12,465 nt of DNA, from positions 1 through 12,465 of the forward strand of contig VSNQ01000133.1 in assembly GCA_009774395.1 (NCBI GenBank). Reading direction: 5' to 3'. The notes under the pieces were generated by a model, which was not told where the DNA came from, did no database searches, and saw only the letters and a list, made by a program, of their open reading frames with translations. The stretch is from Lachnospiraceae bacterium. Its GTDB lineage: Bacteria; Bacillota; Clostridia; Lachnospirales; Lachnospiraceae. Both the position numbers and the translations under genes were made by a program. Numbering within the stretch: the stretch's first letter is position 1; each line of letters opens with the position of its first letter. Shown piece after piece: positions 1 to 6,416 of this stretch.

Positions 1-135
1 ATCATCTGCTCCGCCAATTTTTATATTTTTACTAATCCACGCATCAATAAAAATACCTTTATTCATCATATTGCTATATATCGTTATAAATCTACCTATT
101 AACAATGATTTTATGAAAAAGGAGAACATATTTTT

Positions 136-846
136 ATGTTAAAACTAAAATATTTAGATAGTAATAAAACATATGATGTAAGTTTTTTTGTGGTAACAGA
201 TAATATTGTAGAAATTATAGGAGATTTTCCAATACAAACAACAGGTTTTACACTTTCACGTTCCGAATGTGATGATAATTGGGATTATAGCAACTACACA
301 ACTATTTATCGTAAAATTGATGGTGGGGTGCAGTTTAGTAATGATGAAAGCATATATGAAGAACCTGACATATCAGATATACCTGAAAATCCTGATTATA
401 TTCCAGAAGAACCCTACAAACCAACATTGCAAGAAATTCAAGAAAATAAAATTCGCGAAATGAACGTTGTCCAGCAGCAGGCAATCCAGAACGGCATTAC
501 TGTTACTTTAACTGACGGAACAAATGAACATTTTACATTGTCTGACAAAGACCAAACAAGTTTGATGGGATTGCAGGCTCAGATAGCAGCAGGAGTAGAG
601 CAAATTCCGTGGCATACATCCGACCAAACACAACATTGTAAATATTATTCAAATGCAGATATGGCATTAATTGTTTTTGCTGCCATGCAGTATGTTACAT
701 ACCATGTGACGTATTATAGGGATTTGCGAATATACATAAGGTCATTAGATAGTGATAGTGTAGGAAATGTGTATTATGGAATGCCAATCCCTGCTGAATA
801 CCAGTCAGAGCCGTTAAAAGATATGCTGGCGGCTCAAATGTTATGA
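136..846 (+). CDS. phage tail-associated protein with DUF4376-like C-terminal region
   Basis: A 236-residue protein. Residues 1-70 form a short beta-rich module ending in a WDYSNYTTIYR / DGGVQFSND pattern. Residues 75-100 are an acidic, proline-rich linker. Residues about 103-230 match the DUF4376-type module found at the end of clostridial phage tail operons (VTLTDGTNEHFTLSDKDQ, QIPWHTSDQ, HCKYYSNADMALI and a C-terminal EYQSEPLKDMLAAQ). The start is set by an AAAGGAGAA site at about 119-127, nine or so bases upstream. The stop overlaps the next start by 4 bp (ATGA), indicating translational coupling. Family knowledge places such proteins at or after the tail-fibre genes, but the biochemical role is unknown. 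The prophage assignment also rests on the holin and endolysin downstream. I recognise the family pattern from memory and could not search it. Confidence 0.8.
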   Translation: MLKLKYLDSNKTYDVSFFVVTDNIVEIIGDFPIQTTGFTLSRSECDDNWDYSNYTTIYRKIDGGVQFSNDESIYEEPDISDIPENPDYIPEEPYKPTLQEIQENKIREMNVVQQQAIQNGITVTLTDGTNEHFTLSDKDQTSLMGLQAQIAAGVEQIPWHTSDQTQHCKYYSNADMALIVFAAMQYVTYHVTYYRDLRIYIRSLDSDSVGNVYYGMPIPAEYQSEPLKDMLAAQML

Positions 847-1250
847 GAGCGATAAAACCGTTGATACTGTTTTGTATTGGCGGTTTTATTTATGTAATGA
901 TTGAATTGTTGTGGCGTCGGTATACGCATTGGACAATGTTTTTTGTTGGTGGAATGTGTTTTTTATTAGTTGGATTAATTAATGAAATATTTACATTTAA
1001 TATGCCGATTGTACAACAAATGCTAATCAGTACAGTTGTGATAACAACAGTAGAACTATGCGCAGGTTTATTGATTAATTGTACATATAGTATATGGGAC
1101 TATCGTGATATGCCATTAAACATTATGGGACAGATTTGTTTGCCGTATACATTATTGTGGTTTTTATTATCGTTACCAGCTATTATTTTGGATGATTATT
1201 TGCGCTATTGGCTGTTCGGAGAAGAAAAACCACACTATAAAATGTTCTAA
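843..1250 (+). CDS. four-helix membrane protein, putative ABC-transporter type IV (CmpB-like) family
   Basis: A 135-residue integral membrane protein with about four hydrophobic segments (residues 5-21, 30-50, 56-78 and 95-117). Conserved-looking features are the WRRYTHWTM loop after helix 1 and the YSIWDYRDMPLNIMGQ motif before the last helix. These resemble the Pfam family named putative ABC-transporter type IV, which is common in clostridial prophages despite its transporter name. Its ATG overlaps the preceding TGA by 4 bp and it sits immediately before the holin, so it is probably translated with the late tail-lysis operon. There is no ATPase partner nearby, so a transport role is not supported here. 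A lysis accessory or superinfection function would be inference only. Confidence 0.75.
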   Translation: MRAIKPLILFCIGGFIYVMIELLWRRYTHWTMFFVGGMCFLLVGLINEIFTFNMPIVQQMLISTVVITTVELCAGLLINCTYSIWDYRDMPLNIMGQICLPYTLLWFLLSLPAIILDDYLRYWLFGEEKPHYKMF

Positions 1251-1278
1251 AAATAAAGAAAGAAGGAGTGAAGAAATA

Positions 1279-1701
1279 ATGAAAGCACGTATATTGTCGT
1301 TATTAGGAGTTGTGGGAAGTTTTATTGCTTCCTTGTTTGGTGGGTTTGATGCCGCCCTTGTTACATTGGTAATTTTTATGGGGGTTGATTACATAACTGG
1401 ATTGGTGGTGGCTGGAGTGTTTCATGCAAGCGAAAAAACAAAGAATGGAGCATTAGAAAGCAGAGCAGGATGGAAAGGGATTTGTCGCAAAGGCGTGACG
1501 CTGCTTGTTGTTTTGGTAGCTTGTCGACTTGATTTAGTAATGGGTTCTAGCTTTATAAGGGACGCTGTTGTGATTGCTTTTATTGCGAATGAAACAATAT
1601 CAATTATTGAGAATGCTGGATTGATGGGGATTCCTATTCCGGCAGTTATTGCTAGAGCGATAGAAGTGTTAAAAAATAAAGCAGAAGTTGAAGAAAAATG
1701 A
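1279..1701 (+). CDS. phage holin, TcdE/holin_4_1 family
   Basis: A 140-residue holin, expected to form membrane lesions that release the endolysin at the end of the lytic cycle. Hydrophobic segments lie at about residues 5-22, 25-48, 73-90 and 93-112. Family hallmarks are visible: FMGVDYITG (33-41), the SRAGWKGICRKG basic stretch (61-72) and FIANETISIIENAG (101-114), which matches the iANE.iSi.EN signature of TcdE-like holins. The C-terminus is charged (KNKAEVEEK). The start at 1279 is chosen because an AGAAGGAG site lies about 10 bases upstream; an in-frame ATG at 1192 would lie inside the previous gene and lacks such a site. The endolysin follows after 16 bp, giving the usual holin-endolysin pair. 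Confidence 0.92.
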   Translation: MKARILSLLGVVGSFIASLFGGFDAALVTLVIFMGVDYITGLVVAGVFHASEKTKNGALESRAGWKGICRKGVTLLVVLVACRLDLVMGSSFIRDAVVIAFIANETISIIENAGLMGIPIPAVIARAIEVLKNKAEVEEK

Positions 1702-1717
1702 GAGGGAGGGATAATGT

Positions 1718-2440
1718 ATGGCGACACAAACACAAGTAAAAAAGTTTATAAATAGGGTTGCACCGATTGCGCAGGAGAAAGCAAAGGGAAGGGAGAAGTG
1801 GTCATTGCCGTCTGTTTGTATTGCACAATGTTGTTGTGAGAGTGCCTACGGTACAAGTCTGAAAATGATGAAAGCAAATGCTATATTAGGCATTAAAGTA
1901 GGAAAAAGTAAGGTACATTTTGGAAAGGCATGGAAGGATAAGGCGTATTCTACCCGAACGAAAGAATGCTATGATGGTAAAACGTATGTAAATATTACCG
2001 ATATGTTTCGGGCATATGACAATATAAATGATGCAATCGAAGATTACTATGATATGTTGGCATCATGTAGCAGGTACAAAGGATGCATTAATCAAGCAGA
2101 CTCCAAAACGTGCATCACAGCGATTAAAAACGGTGGGTATGCAACAAGCCCAACATATATTAATACAATCTTAGGCATTATTAAAAAATATAATCTCACA
2201 ATATATGATAATGTTGTTATAGGACAATCTACAATAAAACCTACATTACGATACGGCAGCCGTGGTATTGATGTACAATTTTTACAGCACATACTTACAT
2301 CGAATGGTTATAATATTGGTGCCATAGATGGTATATTTGGCACTAAGACATTAGATGCAGTTAAAATGTTGCAGTTAAAAAACGGGCTGTCAGTGGATGG
2401 CATTGTCGGACAAAAAACATGGGCTGTATTGACAGTTTAA
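1718..2440 (+). CDS. phage endolysin: GH73 glucosaminidase plus PG-binding domain
   Basis: A 240-residue peptidoglycan hydrolase with no signal peptide, consistent with holin-dependent release. The N-terminal domain (about residues 5-162) resembles mannosyl-glycoprotein endo-beta-N-acetylglucosaminidase (GH73). It has the putative catalytic Glu41 in CESAYGTS, the FRAYDNINDAIEDY segment and the YATSPTYI motif (141-148). Residues about 175-237 are a peptidoglycan-binding_1 domain with GSRGIDVQFLQ, DGIFGTKTLDAVKMLQ and VDGIVGQKTW. It likely cleaves the glycan strand. The start at 1718 follows a GAGGGAGGG site at 1702-1710. An ATG at 1714 is in another frame. It lies 16 bp after the holin. Unusually for an endolysin, it has a Cys-rich run (CCCES) beside the catalytic Glu. 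Confidence 0.92.
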   Translation: MATQTQVKKFINRVAPIAQEKAKGREKWSLPSVCIAQCCCESAYGTSLKMMKANAILGIKVGKSKVHFGKAWKDKAYSTRTKECYDGKTYVNITDMFRAYDNINDAIEDYYDMLASCSRYKGCINQADSKTCITAIKNGGYATSPTYINTILGIIKKYNLTIYDNVVIGQSTIKPTLRYGSRGIDVQFLQHILTSNGYNIGAIDGIFGTKTLDAVKMLQLKNGLSVDGIVGQKTWAVLTV

Positions 2441-2448
2441 TACAGTCC
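2421..2448 (+). terminator. possible weak terminator overlapping the endolysin stop
   Basis: An inverted repeat pairs GGGCTGTATT (2421-2430) with AATACAGTCC (2439-2448), a 10-bp stem with one G-T pair and an 8-base loop. It contains the end of the endolysin gene and its stop codon. The following tract is only moderately T-rich, so this is a weak candidate for ending the lysis operon. Confidence 0.35.
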
Positions 2449-2731
2449 TTGGACAGTGGCATTTTGTTTTAGATGTGGTTCTTTTATTTACTTGTGAGGC
2501 TGTCGTAATAAGGTAAATATATACTAAATATTGCAGTATTGTATTGCACTTATACTATATTTTGTATATTTAGAGTTTGTTGCGATAGCTTCAACTGTTA
2601 AAAACGTTGGTATATTCGTCTATTGGGGGAATCTATATGTGTTCTTCGTTATTTAGTTTTAATTATATTTTAGATAACTTTTAAAAGAAATGTCAGATTC
2701 GTTTTATTACTTTTTGGAGAAATATTATTTG
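2441..2731. other. AT-rich non-coding spacer after the lysis cassette
   Basis: About 290 bases, reaching about 340 up to the next start codon, hold no convincing gene on either strand. The only in-frame upstream ATG for the next gene (2690) has no ribosome binding site. A weak promoter-like pair (TTGCAG at 2531-2536, TACTAT at 2553-2558, 16-bp spacer) is present but unconvincing because the region is so AT-rich. Confidence 0.6.
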
Positions 2732-2760
2732 TTGACTTTTTTAATGTTATATTATATAGT
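2732..2760 (+). promoter_or_regulatory. sigma-A-type promoter for the HTH regulator gene
   Basis: TTGACT (2732-2737) and TATAGT (2755-2760) are separated by exactly 17 bases. Transcription would begin near 2767, immediately before the AAGGAGG ribosome binding site (2769-2775). The 5' untranslated leader would then be only about 16 bases. This also argues against translation from the earlier ATG at 2690, which would lie upstream of the transcript. Confidence 0.75.
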
Positions 2761-2782
2761 AAACTATGAAGGAGGATTAAAA

Positions 2783-3016
2783 ATGCTTAAATATAAGATA
2801 AATATTGCAGATGCGTTAGAACGTAAAGGATTTAATACATACAAGGCTCAAAAGACTAAGATATTAAGCCAAGATACATTAAAAAAAATAAAAAATGAAG
2901 ATACTAATATATCACTAGAAACTATTAACAGAATTTGTATAATCTTGGATATGCAGCCGAAAGATTTAATTGAATATGTAGAAGATCAGGGAGAAAAAGA
3001 GAAGTATAATTTTTAA
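2783..3016 (+). CDS. small Cro/CI-type HTH transcriptional regulator
   Basis: A 77-residue protein resembling the HTH_26/XRE group. IADALERKGFNTYKAQK (8-24) gives the first helices, and LSQDTLKKIKNEDTNISLETINRICIILDMQPKDLIEYV (28-66) covers the helix-turn-helix core and the typical C-terminal ICxxLdmqPxDLiEY ending. It is a single DNA-binding domain with a short charged tail and no sensor domain. The start at 2783 is chosen for the perfect AAGGAGG at 2769-2775 and the promoter just upstream; a 31-residue N-terminal extension from 2690 is rejected. It is an accessory phage or mobile-element regulator, plausibly acting on its own promoter or on the palindromic promoter just downstream. The target is inference. 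Confidence 0.88.
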   Translation: MLKYKINIADALERKGFNTYKAQKTKILSQDTLKKIKNEDTNISLETINRICIILDMQPKDLIEYVEDQGEKEKYNF

Positions 3017-3019
3017 AAT

Positions 3020-3037
3020 ATTACTTTACAAAGTAAT
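3020..3037. promoter_or_regulatory. perfect palindrome, candidate operator over the -35 box
   Basis: ATTACTTT and AAAGTAAT form a perfect inverted repeat of two 8-base arms separated by AC. It covers the TTTACA -35 element of the downstream promoter, which is where a repressor would block RNA polymerase. The HTH regulator encoded immediately upstream is an obvious candidate ligand, but this is inferred from position alone. Confidence 0.55.
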
Positions 3038-3053
3038 GAAAATATGGTATTAT
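3025..3053 (+). promoter_or_regulatory. sigma-A-type promoter for the 50-residue protein
   Basis: TTTACA (3025-3030) and TATTAT (3048-3053) are spaced by 17 bases. The predicted start of transcription is near 3060, about 70 bases before the coding start. The -35 box lies inside the perfect palindrome at 3020-3037, so the promoter is probably regulated. Confidence 0.65.
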
Positions 3054-3055
3054 AT

Positions 3056-3080
3056 TATTGTCAAGAAGATATTGACAATA
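3056..3080. repeat. second perfect inverted repeat at the predicted transcript start
   Basis: TATTGTCAA (3056-3064) and TTGACAATA (3072-3080) are perfect 9-base arms around a 7-base loop (GAAGATA). It lies at the expected +1 region, so it could be a second operator or a hairpin at the 5' end of the mRNA. No T-run follows, so it is not a terminator. Confidence 0.55.
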
Positions 3081-3129
3081 ACTGATAAGGCAGAGGGCAA
3101 GCGAAAACTTAAGGGGAAAGGAGGAAAAT

Positions 3130-3282
3130 ATGGAGGACATGAAAGAATTTGTAGCATACAGTAAAAAGCTTTTAAGGGTACTTAAAAAAATCAAGTCAGC
3201 ATTGCAGAACAAAGATTATACAGAAGTTGAAAAACTGGTTGATGAACTGATTGAGGACACAGAAGGCGATATTCAAGCATAG
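3130..3282 (+). CDS. small charged helical protein, function unknown
   Basis: A 50-residue protein, MEDMKEFVAYSKKLL to the C-terminal EDTEGDIQA, starting at an ATG preceded by a strong AAAGGAGGAAA site at about 3118-3128. It has no membrane segment. A basic helix (SKKLLRVLKKIKSALQNKD, 11-29) is followed by an acidic helix (YTEVEKLVDELIEDTEGD, 30-47), suggesting a two-helix hairpin or a coiled-coil partner-binding protein. It has its own promoter with two palindromes and lies 113 bp after the HTH regulator, at the very end of the element. I do not recognise a family. The strong ribosome binding site, dedicated promoter and ordinary composition make it a credible gene despite its size. A regulator partner, antirepressor or recombination accessory would be guesses. 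Confidence 0.75.
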   Translation: MEDMKEFVAYSKKLLRVLKKIKSALQNKDYTEVEKLVDELIEDTEGDIQA

Positions 3283-3305
3283 TGAAATAATAAGGTTCAC
3301 AGAAA

Positions 3306-3325
3306 GGGCGGACTTGTCACCGCCC
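3306..3325 (+). other. GC-rich hairpin downstream of the small protein
   Basis: GGGCGG (3306-3311) and CCGCCC (3320-3325) form a six-pair GC stem with an 8-base loop in an otherwise AT-rich stretch, 23 bases after the stop codon. No T-tract follows, so it may be an mRNA-stabilising 3' hairpin or an attachment-site component rather than an intrinsic terminator. Confidence 0.4.
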
Positions 3326-3371
3326 CAACTGTAAAGATAGTATAGCAAATAATTTGAAATAAATCAAATAA

Positions 3372-3417
3372 AAAGACTCAAACTTTATCGAAAAAATAGA
3401 TAGAGTTTTGAGTCTTT
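3372..3417. terminator. bidirectional intrinsic terminator near the element end
   Basis: AAAGACTCAAA (3372-3382) pairs with TTTGAGTCTTT, and the stem continues through CTTTATC against GATAGAG with a one-base bulge and one mismatch. A-rich flanks on the left and TTTATAT on the right make it usable in both directions. It insulates the mobile element from the chromosomal genes that follow. Confidence 0.65.
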
Positions 3418-3486
3418 ATATATTCCCTAAGTATCAAGCAAAAGAATTATTTAAAAGCCGAAAATTATTGTACTTTTTTAACATTA

Positions 3487-3510
3487 CCAACGGGAAATTT
3501 AGATAGTAAG
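3487..3510. other. predicted right attachment junction of the prophage
   Basis: ATPase coding sequence resumes at or very near 3487, and everything to its left looks like AT-rich phage or non-coding sequence. The conserved PTGNLD-coding bases are therefore the likely site of the integrative crossover (attR). The exact core cannot be defined without the other end of the element or an uninterrupted relative. Confidence 0.5.
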
Positions 3511-3741
3511 TCCTGCAAGGCAGTAATTGATGCTTTTTTACAGGCAAAAAGGCAGATGGAGGCGACAATTTTTATGGTGACGCATGATAGTTATGCCGCA
3601 TCGTTCTGCGACAGAGTGATTGTGCTAAAAGACGGCAGCATCTATCAAGAAGTGACACGGGCTGGAAGCCGCCGCGCATTTATGGATACGCTGCTGGATA
3701 TTCTGCGCAGTTTGGGAGGTGGCAATGATGACATTGAATAA
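3487..3741 (+). pseudogene. 3' remnant of a Bce/MacB-type ABC transporter ATPase
   Basis: From CCA at 3487 the frame encodes PTGNLDSKS, the D-loop region that in BceA/LolD-type ATPases directly follows the Walker B DE pair. It continues with the switch region TIFMVTHDSYAASFCDRVIVLKDG, including the H-loop His, and a C-terminal helix ending GGGNDDIE. Walker A, the LSGGQ signature and the Walker B acidic residues, roughly the first two thirds of a typical 250-residue subunit, are missing. Upstream of 3487 the frame stays open to 3412 but encodes nothing ATPase-like. The stop at 3739-3741 overlaps the start of the permease gene, the usual arrangement. The truncation coincides with the right end of the phage region, so integration into the gene is the favoured cause. 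A start at 3556 is possible but would give a nonfunctional 61-residue fragment. Confidence 0.85.
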
Positions 3742-5833
3742 AATATATTATCAATTGCGCAAAAACAATCAAGGGCAGTATCTGCTGTTAGGATTCTGTA
3801 TTTTCTTGTCTGTACTTCTGCTGTCATCTTTTTCACTGATGTACTATGGCCCGACAGTGCAGGAATTTCTCCCAGAGGGCGGCGATACACGCAAAATGGC
3901 ATCGCTGCTTCTAAGTGTAACTGTAATTGGTTGTTTTGTATTTACGGTTTATGCTTCCAGCCTGTTTTTTCGATATAAGTCACGGGAATATGGCGTTTTT
4001 ATGGCACTGGGAATGGAAAAAGGCGTTTTGCGCAGACTTTTATTTCGTGAACTGCTTCTATTGACATTGGCAGCATCGATGCTTGGATTAATCTGTGCAA
4101 TACCAGTATCATTTGGAATATGGAAGTTTTTTGAATTGTTTATTATTTCCAATGATCAAATGGTATACCGATTTGGGCTTTTTGGATTTGTTCCTGGTGT
4201 CGTGTTTGCGGCGGCGCTGGCTTGTATGCTTGGGATTGCTGGAATGCGGTTTGTCAAACGGGCGGATATTATGGAGATTTTGCGCACACAGCAGAAAACG
4301 GAAACGGTAAAAGAAATTCCGTCGTGGACATTTCTGGTGGGCGTGGTTTTGGCTGTTGCGGGGATTCTGGTTGGCGGCGGCGGATCGCAGTTTGCCGCAA
4401 GAGTGCTTCATATCGGACTTCCGCCTGCCTTTTCGCTGGTGTATTTGTTGTCTATTGTAGGGATTTACTTTATGCTGCTGTCCATTGTGGCACAGAGCCG
4501 TTTAAAGAAAAATAAGAAAAAATATTATAACAATCTGGTTTCGATTAGTCTAATGCGCTTTATGGCAAAATCTACAACGTGGAATATGTGTGTGATTGTT
4601 CTGCTGCTTTTTGCCTGCTGTTTTTCTGTTTTTTATGGAATGCAGTATAGTATGGGAAGCAGCATTTTGGAAGAAGAAAACAGTAAAGCATTTTCGATGC
4701 ATTATCCGCTGACGGAGCAGCAAATTGATAAAACGGTAATTTGGGAAACGGCATCCCGCTATCAGTTGGATATATTGGATTATACGGAAAATCAGGCGGC
4801 AAATTTGGTGATTTCTTTTAATAAGCGGGATTATAATGAAGAAACCTCACGTTATATTGATGTATACGAAGAAGGGAAACAAGCGGCGCTTTTTATCCAA
4901 GAAACAGATTTTGAAGCGCTGTCTGGTCAACGGATTCAGGTTGCAGAGGGAACATATATAACTGTTACAGAAACAGATTTTTACAGCTTTTGGGAGTTTG
5001 CTGACGGACTGCAGGAAGCACAAAATCCCGATACAGGAGCGGCATTTCCACTGAAATTTGCAGGAACTGTGGAGTATCAACCGCTGACTGAAATGAGTTC
5101 GCCGTTTGTATATATTGTAAACGATAAGGATTATCAGGAAATAACACAAGGACTAAGCGCGGGATATTTAGAGCAAATGGTATTTTTTAATGTGTCGGAT
5201 ATTGCAGCTTCCTATGATTTTGCGATAGATTTGCTTAAACAATATATTGCACATTGCAGCAGTGCGGTCAGCCATTTAAAGCTTTGGGATATTTGGGCGC
5301 AGAAGTTGGCAGATGACGCAGGAGAAGAATATATGTACGATAGTCAACTGGATATGACAGGAAATATGTATCGGCTGATAAGTGACTGGAAATATGCGCC
5401 GCAGTTTATGGTGATATTGGTGCAGGATAGAATGCAGCTTATTAGTGTTTATGTTATGCTGAGTATTTATATCTTTATTATTTCGCTTGCGGCAGTTGCT
5501 ATAATGACATATGTAAGAAGTATTTCTGTAGCGACAGACAATAAAGCACTGTTTGAAAGCCTAGAAAAACTCGGTGCAGACAGCGATTACCGCAGAATGG
5601 CGCTGAAAAAACAGCTTGCAAAAATATTTCGGATACCAGCATCAATTGGCTGCGGACTTGGCTTTTTGTTTTCGCTGTGTATGCAGTATTTTAATGATGG
5701 CCGCCTGATGCCCAATGAAATTCCGGGACTTGTGGTGCTGGCAGGTATAATAATTGTGGTGTTGGGATTGCTTTATGGTATATATCGGTATGCGATGCGC
5801 AAAGCGGAGGGGATTGTTGGGATTCGGATGTAG
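3728..5833 (+). CDS. FtsX/BceB-type ABC transporter permease
   Basis: A permease of about 701 residues, in the range of BceB/VraG-type proteins. These are usually linked to antimicrobial-peptide sensing and resistance with a BceA ATPase and a BceRS two-component system. About ten membrane segments are seen in the family layout: one near residues 18-41, three between about 58 and 175, two at about 204-258, one at 287-306, a large extracytoplasmic domain of about 260 residues, and three near the C-terminus (the first begins ISVYVMLSIYIFIISLAAVAIM). The coupling-helix-like stretch YKSREYGVFMALGMEK is typical of FtsX permeases. GGGAGG at 3714-3719 supports a start at ATG 3728 (or 3725); a GTG at 3719 is also in frame but overlaps that site. 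The gene is intact, but its ATPase is truncated just upstream and no other ATPase is visible here. Confidence 0.88.
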   Translation: MTLNKIYYQLRKNNQGQYLLLGFCIFLSVLLLSSFSLMYYGPTVQEFLPEGGDTRKMASLLLSVTVIGCFVFTVYASSLFFRYKSREYGVFMALGMEKGVLRRLLFRELLLLTLAASMLGLICAIPVSFGIWKFFELFIISNDQMVYRFGLFGFVPGVVFAAALACMLGIAGMRFVKRADIMEILRTQQKTETVKEIPSWTFLVGVVLAVAGILVGGGGSQFAARVLHIGLPPAFSLVYLLSIVGIYFMLLSIVAQSRLKKNKKKYYNNLVSISLMRFMAKSTTWNMCVIVLLLFACCFSVFYGMQYSMGSSILEEENSKAFSMHYPLTEQQIDKTVIWETASRYQLDILDYTENQAANLVISFNKRDYNEETSRYIDVYEEGKQAALFIQETDFEALSGQRIQVAEGTYITVTETDFYSFWEFADGLQEAQNPDTGAAFPLKFAGTVEYQPLTEMSSPFVYIVNDKDYQEITQGLSAGYLEQMVFFNVSDIAASYDFAIDLLKQYIAHCSSAVSHLKLWDIWAQKLADDAGEEYMYDSQLDMTGNMYRLISDWKYAPQFMVILVQDRMQLISVYVMLSIYIFIISLAAVAIMTYVRSISVATDNKALFESLEKLGADSDYRRMALKKQLAKIFRIPASIGCGLGFLFSLCMQYFNDGRLMPNEIPGLVVLAGIIIVVLGLLYGIYRYAMRKAEGIVGIRM

Positions 5834-5861
5834 TATACAGCTCTTTTTTTCCAATCAAGTA

Positions 5862-5980
5862 AGGGAATGGTAACAGTTCAGATAACCCATTGAACTGTTA
5901 CGTATCCAGCCATTGGAAATCGCTTCGCGATGGGCTGGATATCTCCAACCACTACATTACCTGAACTGTTACAGGGAATG
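5862..5980. mobile_element. 103-bp MITE with IS66-like ends and 8-bp target duplication
   Basis: The element spans 5870-5972. Its ends are GTAACAGTTCAGATAA (5870-5885) and TTACCTGAACTGTTAC (5957-5972), inverted repeats of 16 bases with one mismatch. They are flanked by direct repeats AGGGAATG at 5862-5869 and 5973-5980, exactly abutting the ends. There is no coding capacity. Inside, an extra inverted copy of the end (TGAACTGTTAC, 5891-5901) can fold back on the left end, and a nested stem joins ATCCAGCC (5904) to GGCTGGAT (5933-5940) around ATCGC-TTC-GCGAT (5919-5931). Ends beginning GTAA and an 8-bp duplication are hallmarks of the IS66 family, so mobilisation by an IS66-type transposase elsewhere is inferred. 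Confidence 0.85.
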
Positions 5981-6002
5981 CCCTTCGTTCCTACTATTAA
6001 GA

Positions 6003-6031
6003 TTGATATTGTTCCGAAAATGGGGTATAAT
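6003..6031 (+). promoter_or_regulatory. near-consensus sigma-A promoter for the Fic remnant
   Basis: TTGATA (6003-6008) and a perfect TATAAT (6026-6031) are spaced by 17 bases. Transcription would start near 6038, followed by the GAGAGG ribosome binding site at 6042-6047. It lies 30 bases after the transposable element. It may also drive the genes after the pseudogene, as no terminator is seen before 7805. Confidence 0.8.
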
Positions 6032-6057
6032 GTTTCAGAAAGAGAGGTGTACTCCTT

Positions 6058-6416
6058 ATGTATATGACAGTGAAACAAGCCGCAGAGAAATGGGGAATTT
6101 CAGATAGACGTGTGCGTATATTATGCGCAGAAGGGAAGGTTTTAGGTGTTATTCGTGAAGGACGCCGTTGGATGATTCCAGTAGATACAAGAAAACCAGT
6201 GGGTGGACGGTTTAAAGCAGTAGAAAGTTTACTCGCAGCTATAGACAGGAAGAAAAGTGAACTGGATACCAGACGTCCGTTGACAGAGGGGGAATTTCTT
6301 ATTATAATGCGTTCGATGAATACCATGCAAAGCGTGACCTTGGTGCAATGGAAAAGTTGTTTGCGGGTTATGTGAATGCAAGGCTTGACAATTACTTGAT
6401 GATGCTGGAAAAATAA
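6058..6416 (+). pseudogene. HTH-Fic family protein with catalytic core deleted
   Basis: The first roughly 78 codons encode an excisionase/MerR-like DNA-binding N-terminus (MTVKQAAEKWGISDRRVRIL, then EGRRWMIPVDTRKP) and a linker (VESLLAAIDRKKSELDTRRPLTEGE) typical of the HTH-Fic proteins of Lachnospiraceae. After about 6294 this frame turns into unrelated residues and stops at 6375. In another frame, 6297-6416 reads SYYNAFDEYHAKRDLGAM then EKLFAGYVNARLDNYLMMLEK, the normal C-terminal end of such Fic proteins. The central region that should carry the HPFxxGNGR AMPylation motif is absent, so an out-of-frame internal deletion joined the two ends. A 105-residue DNA-binding fragment could still be made. 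AMPylation activity is not possible. Confidence 0.8.

Noticed and set aside
1..69. Possible gene start on the minus strand (MMNKGIFIDAWIS, continuing off the left edge)
   Set aside because: The peptide looks protein-like but is only 23 codons within the window, has no ribosome binding site, and opposes the phage operon. Other frames here are also open because the sequence is AT-rich.
1192..1278. N-terminal extension of the holin from an ATG at 1192
   Set aside because: It overlaps the preceding gene by about 60 bases, is very basic and unlike holin N-termini, and the ATG at 1279 has a proper ribosome binding site.
2690..2782. 31-residue extension of the HTH regulator from the ATG at 2690
   Set aside because: It lies upstream of the predicted transcript start, contains the promoter, and lacks a ribosome binding site; the ATG at 2783 has AAGGAGG.
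3021..3212. Minus-strand frame antisense to the 50-residue protein
   Set aside because: It runs through the promoter and palindromes and has no ribosome binding site or recognisable domain; the + strand gene explains the region.
4109..4411. Frames on both strands inside the permease gene
   Set aside because: Their composition (His, Arg, Asn and Cys rich) is typical of shadow frames, and the permease frame is continuous with clear membrane segments.
5838..5852. T-run after the permease as a terminator
   Set aside because: No stable stem directly precedes the T-run, so intrinsic termination is not supported.
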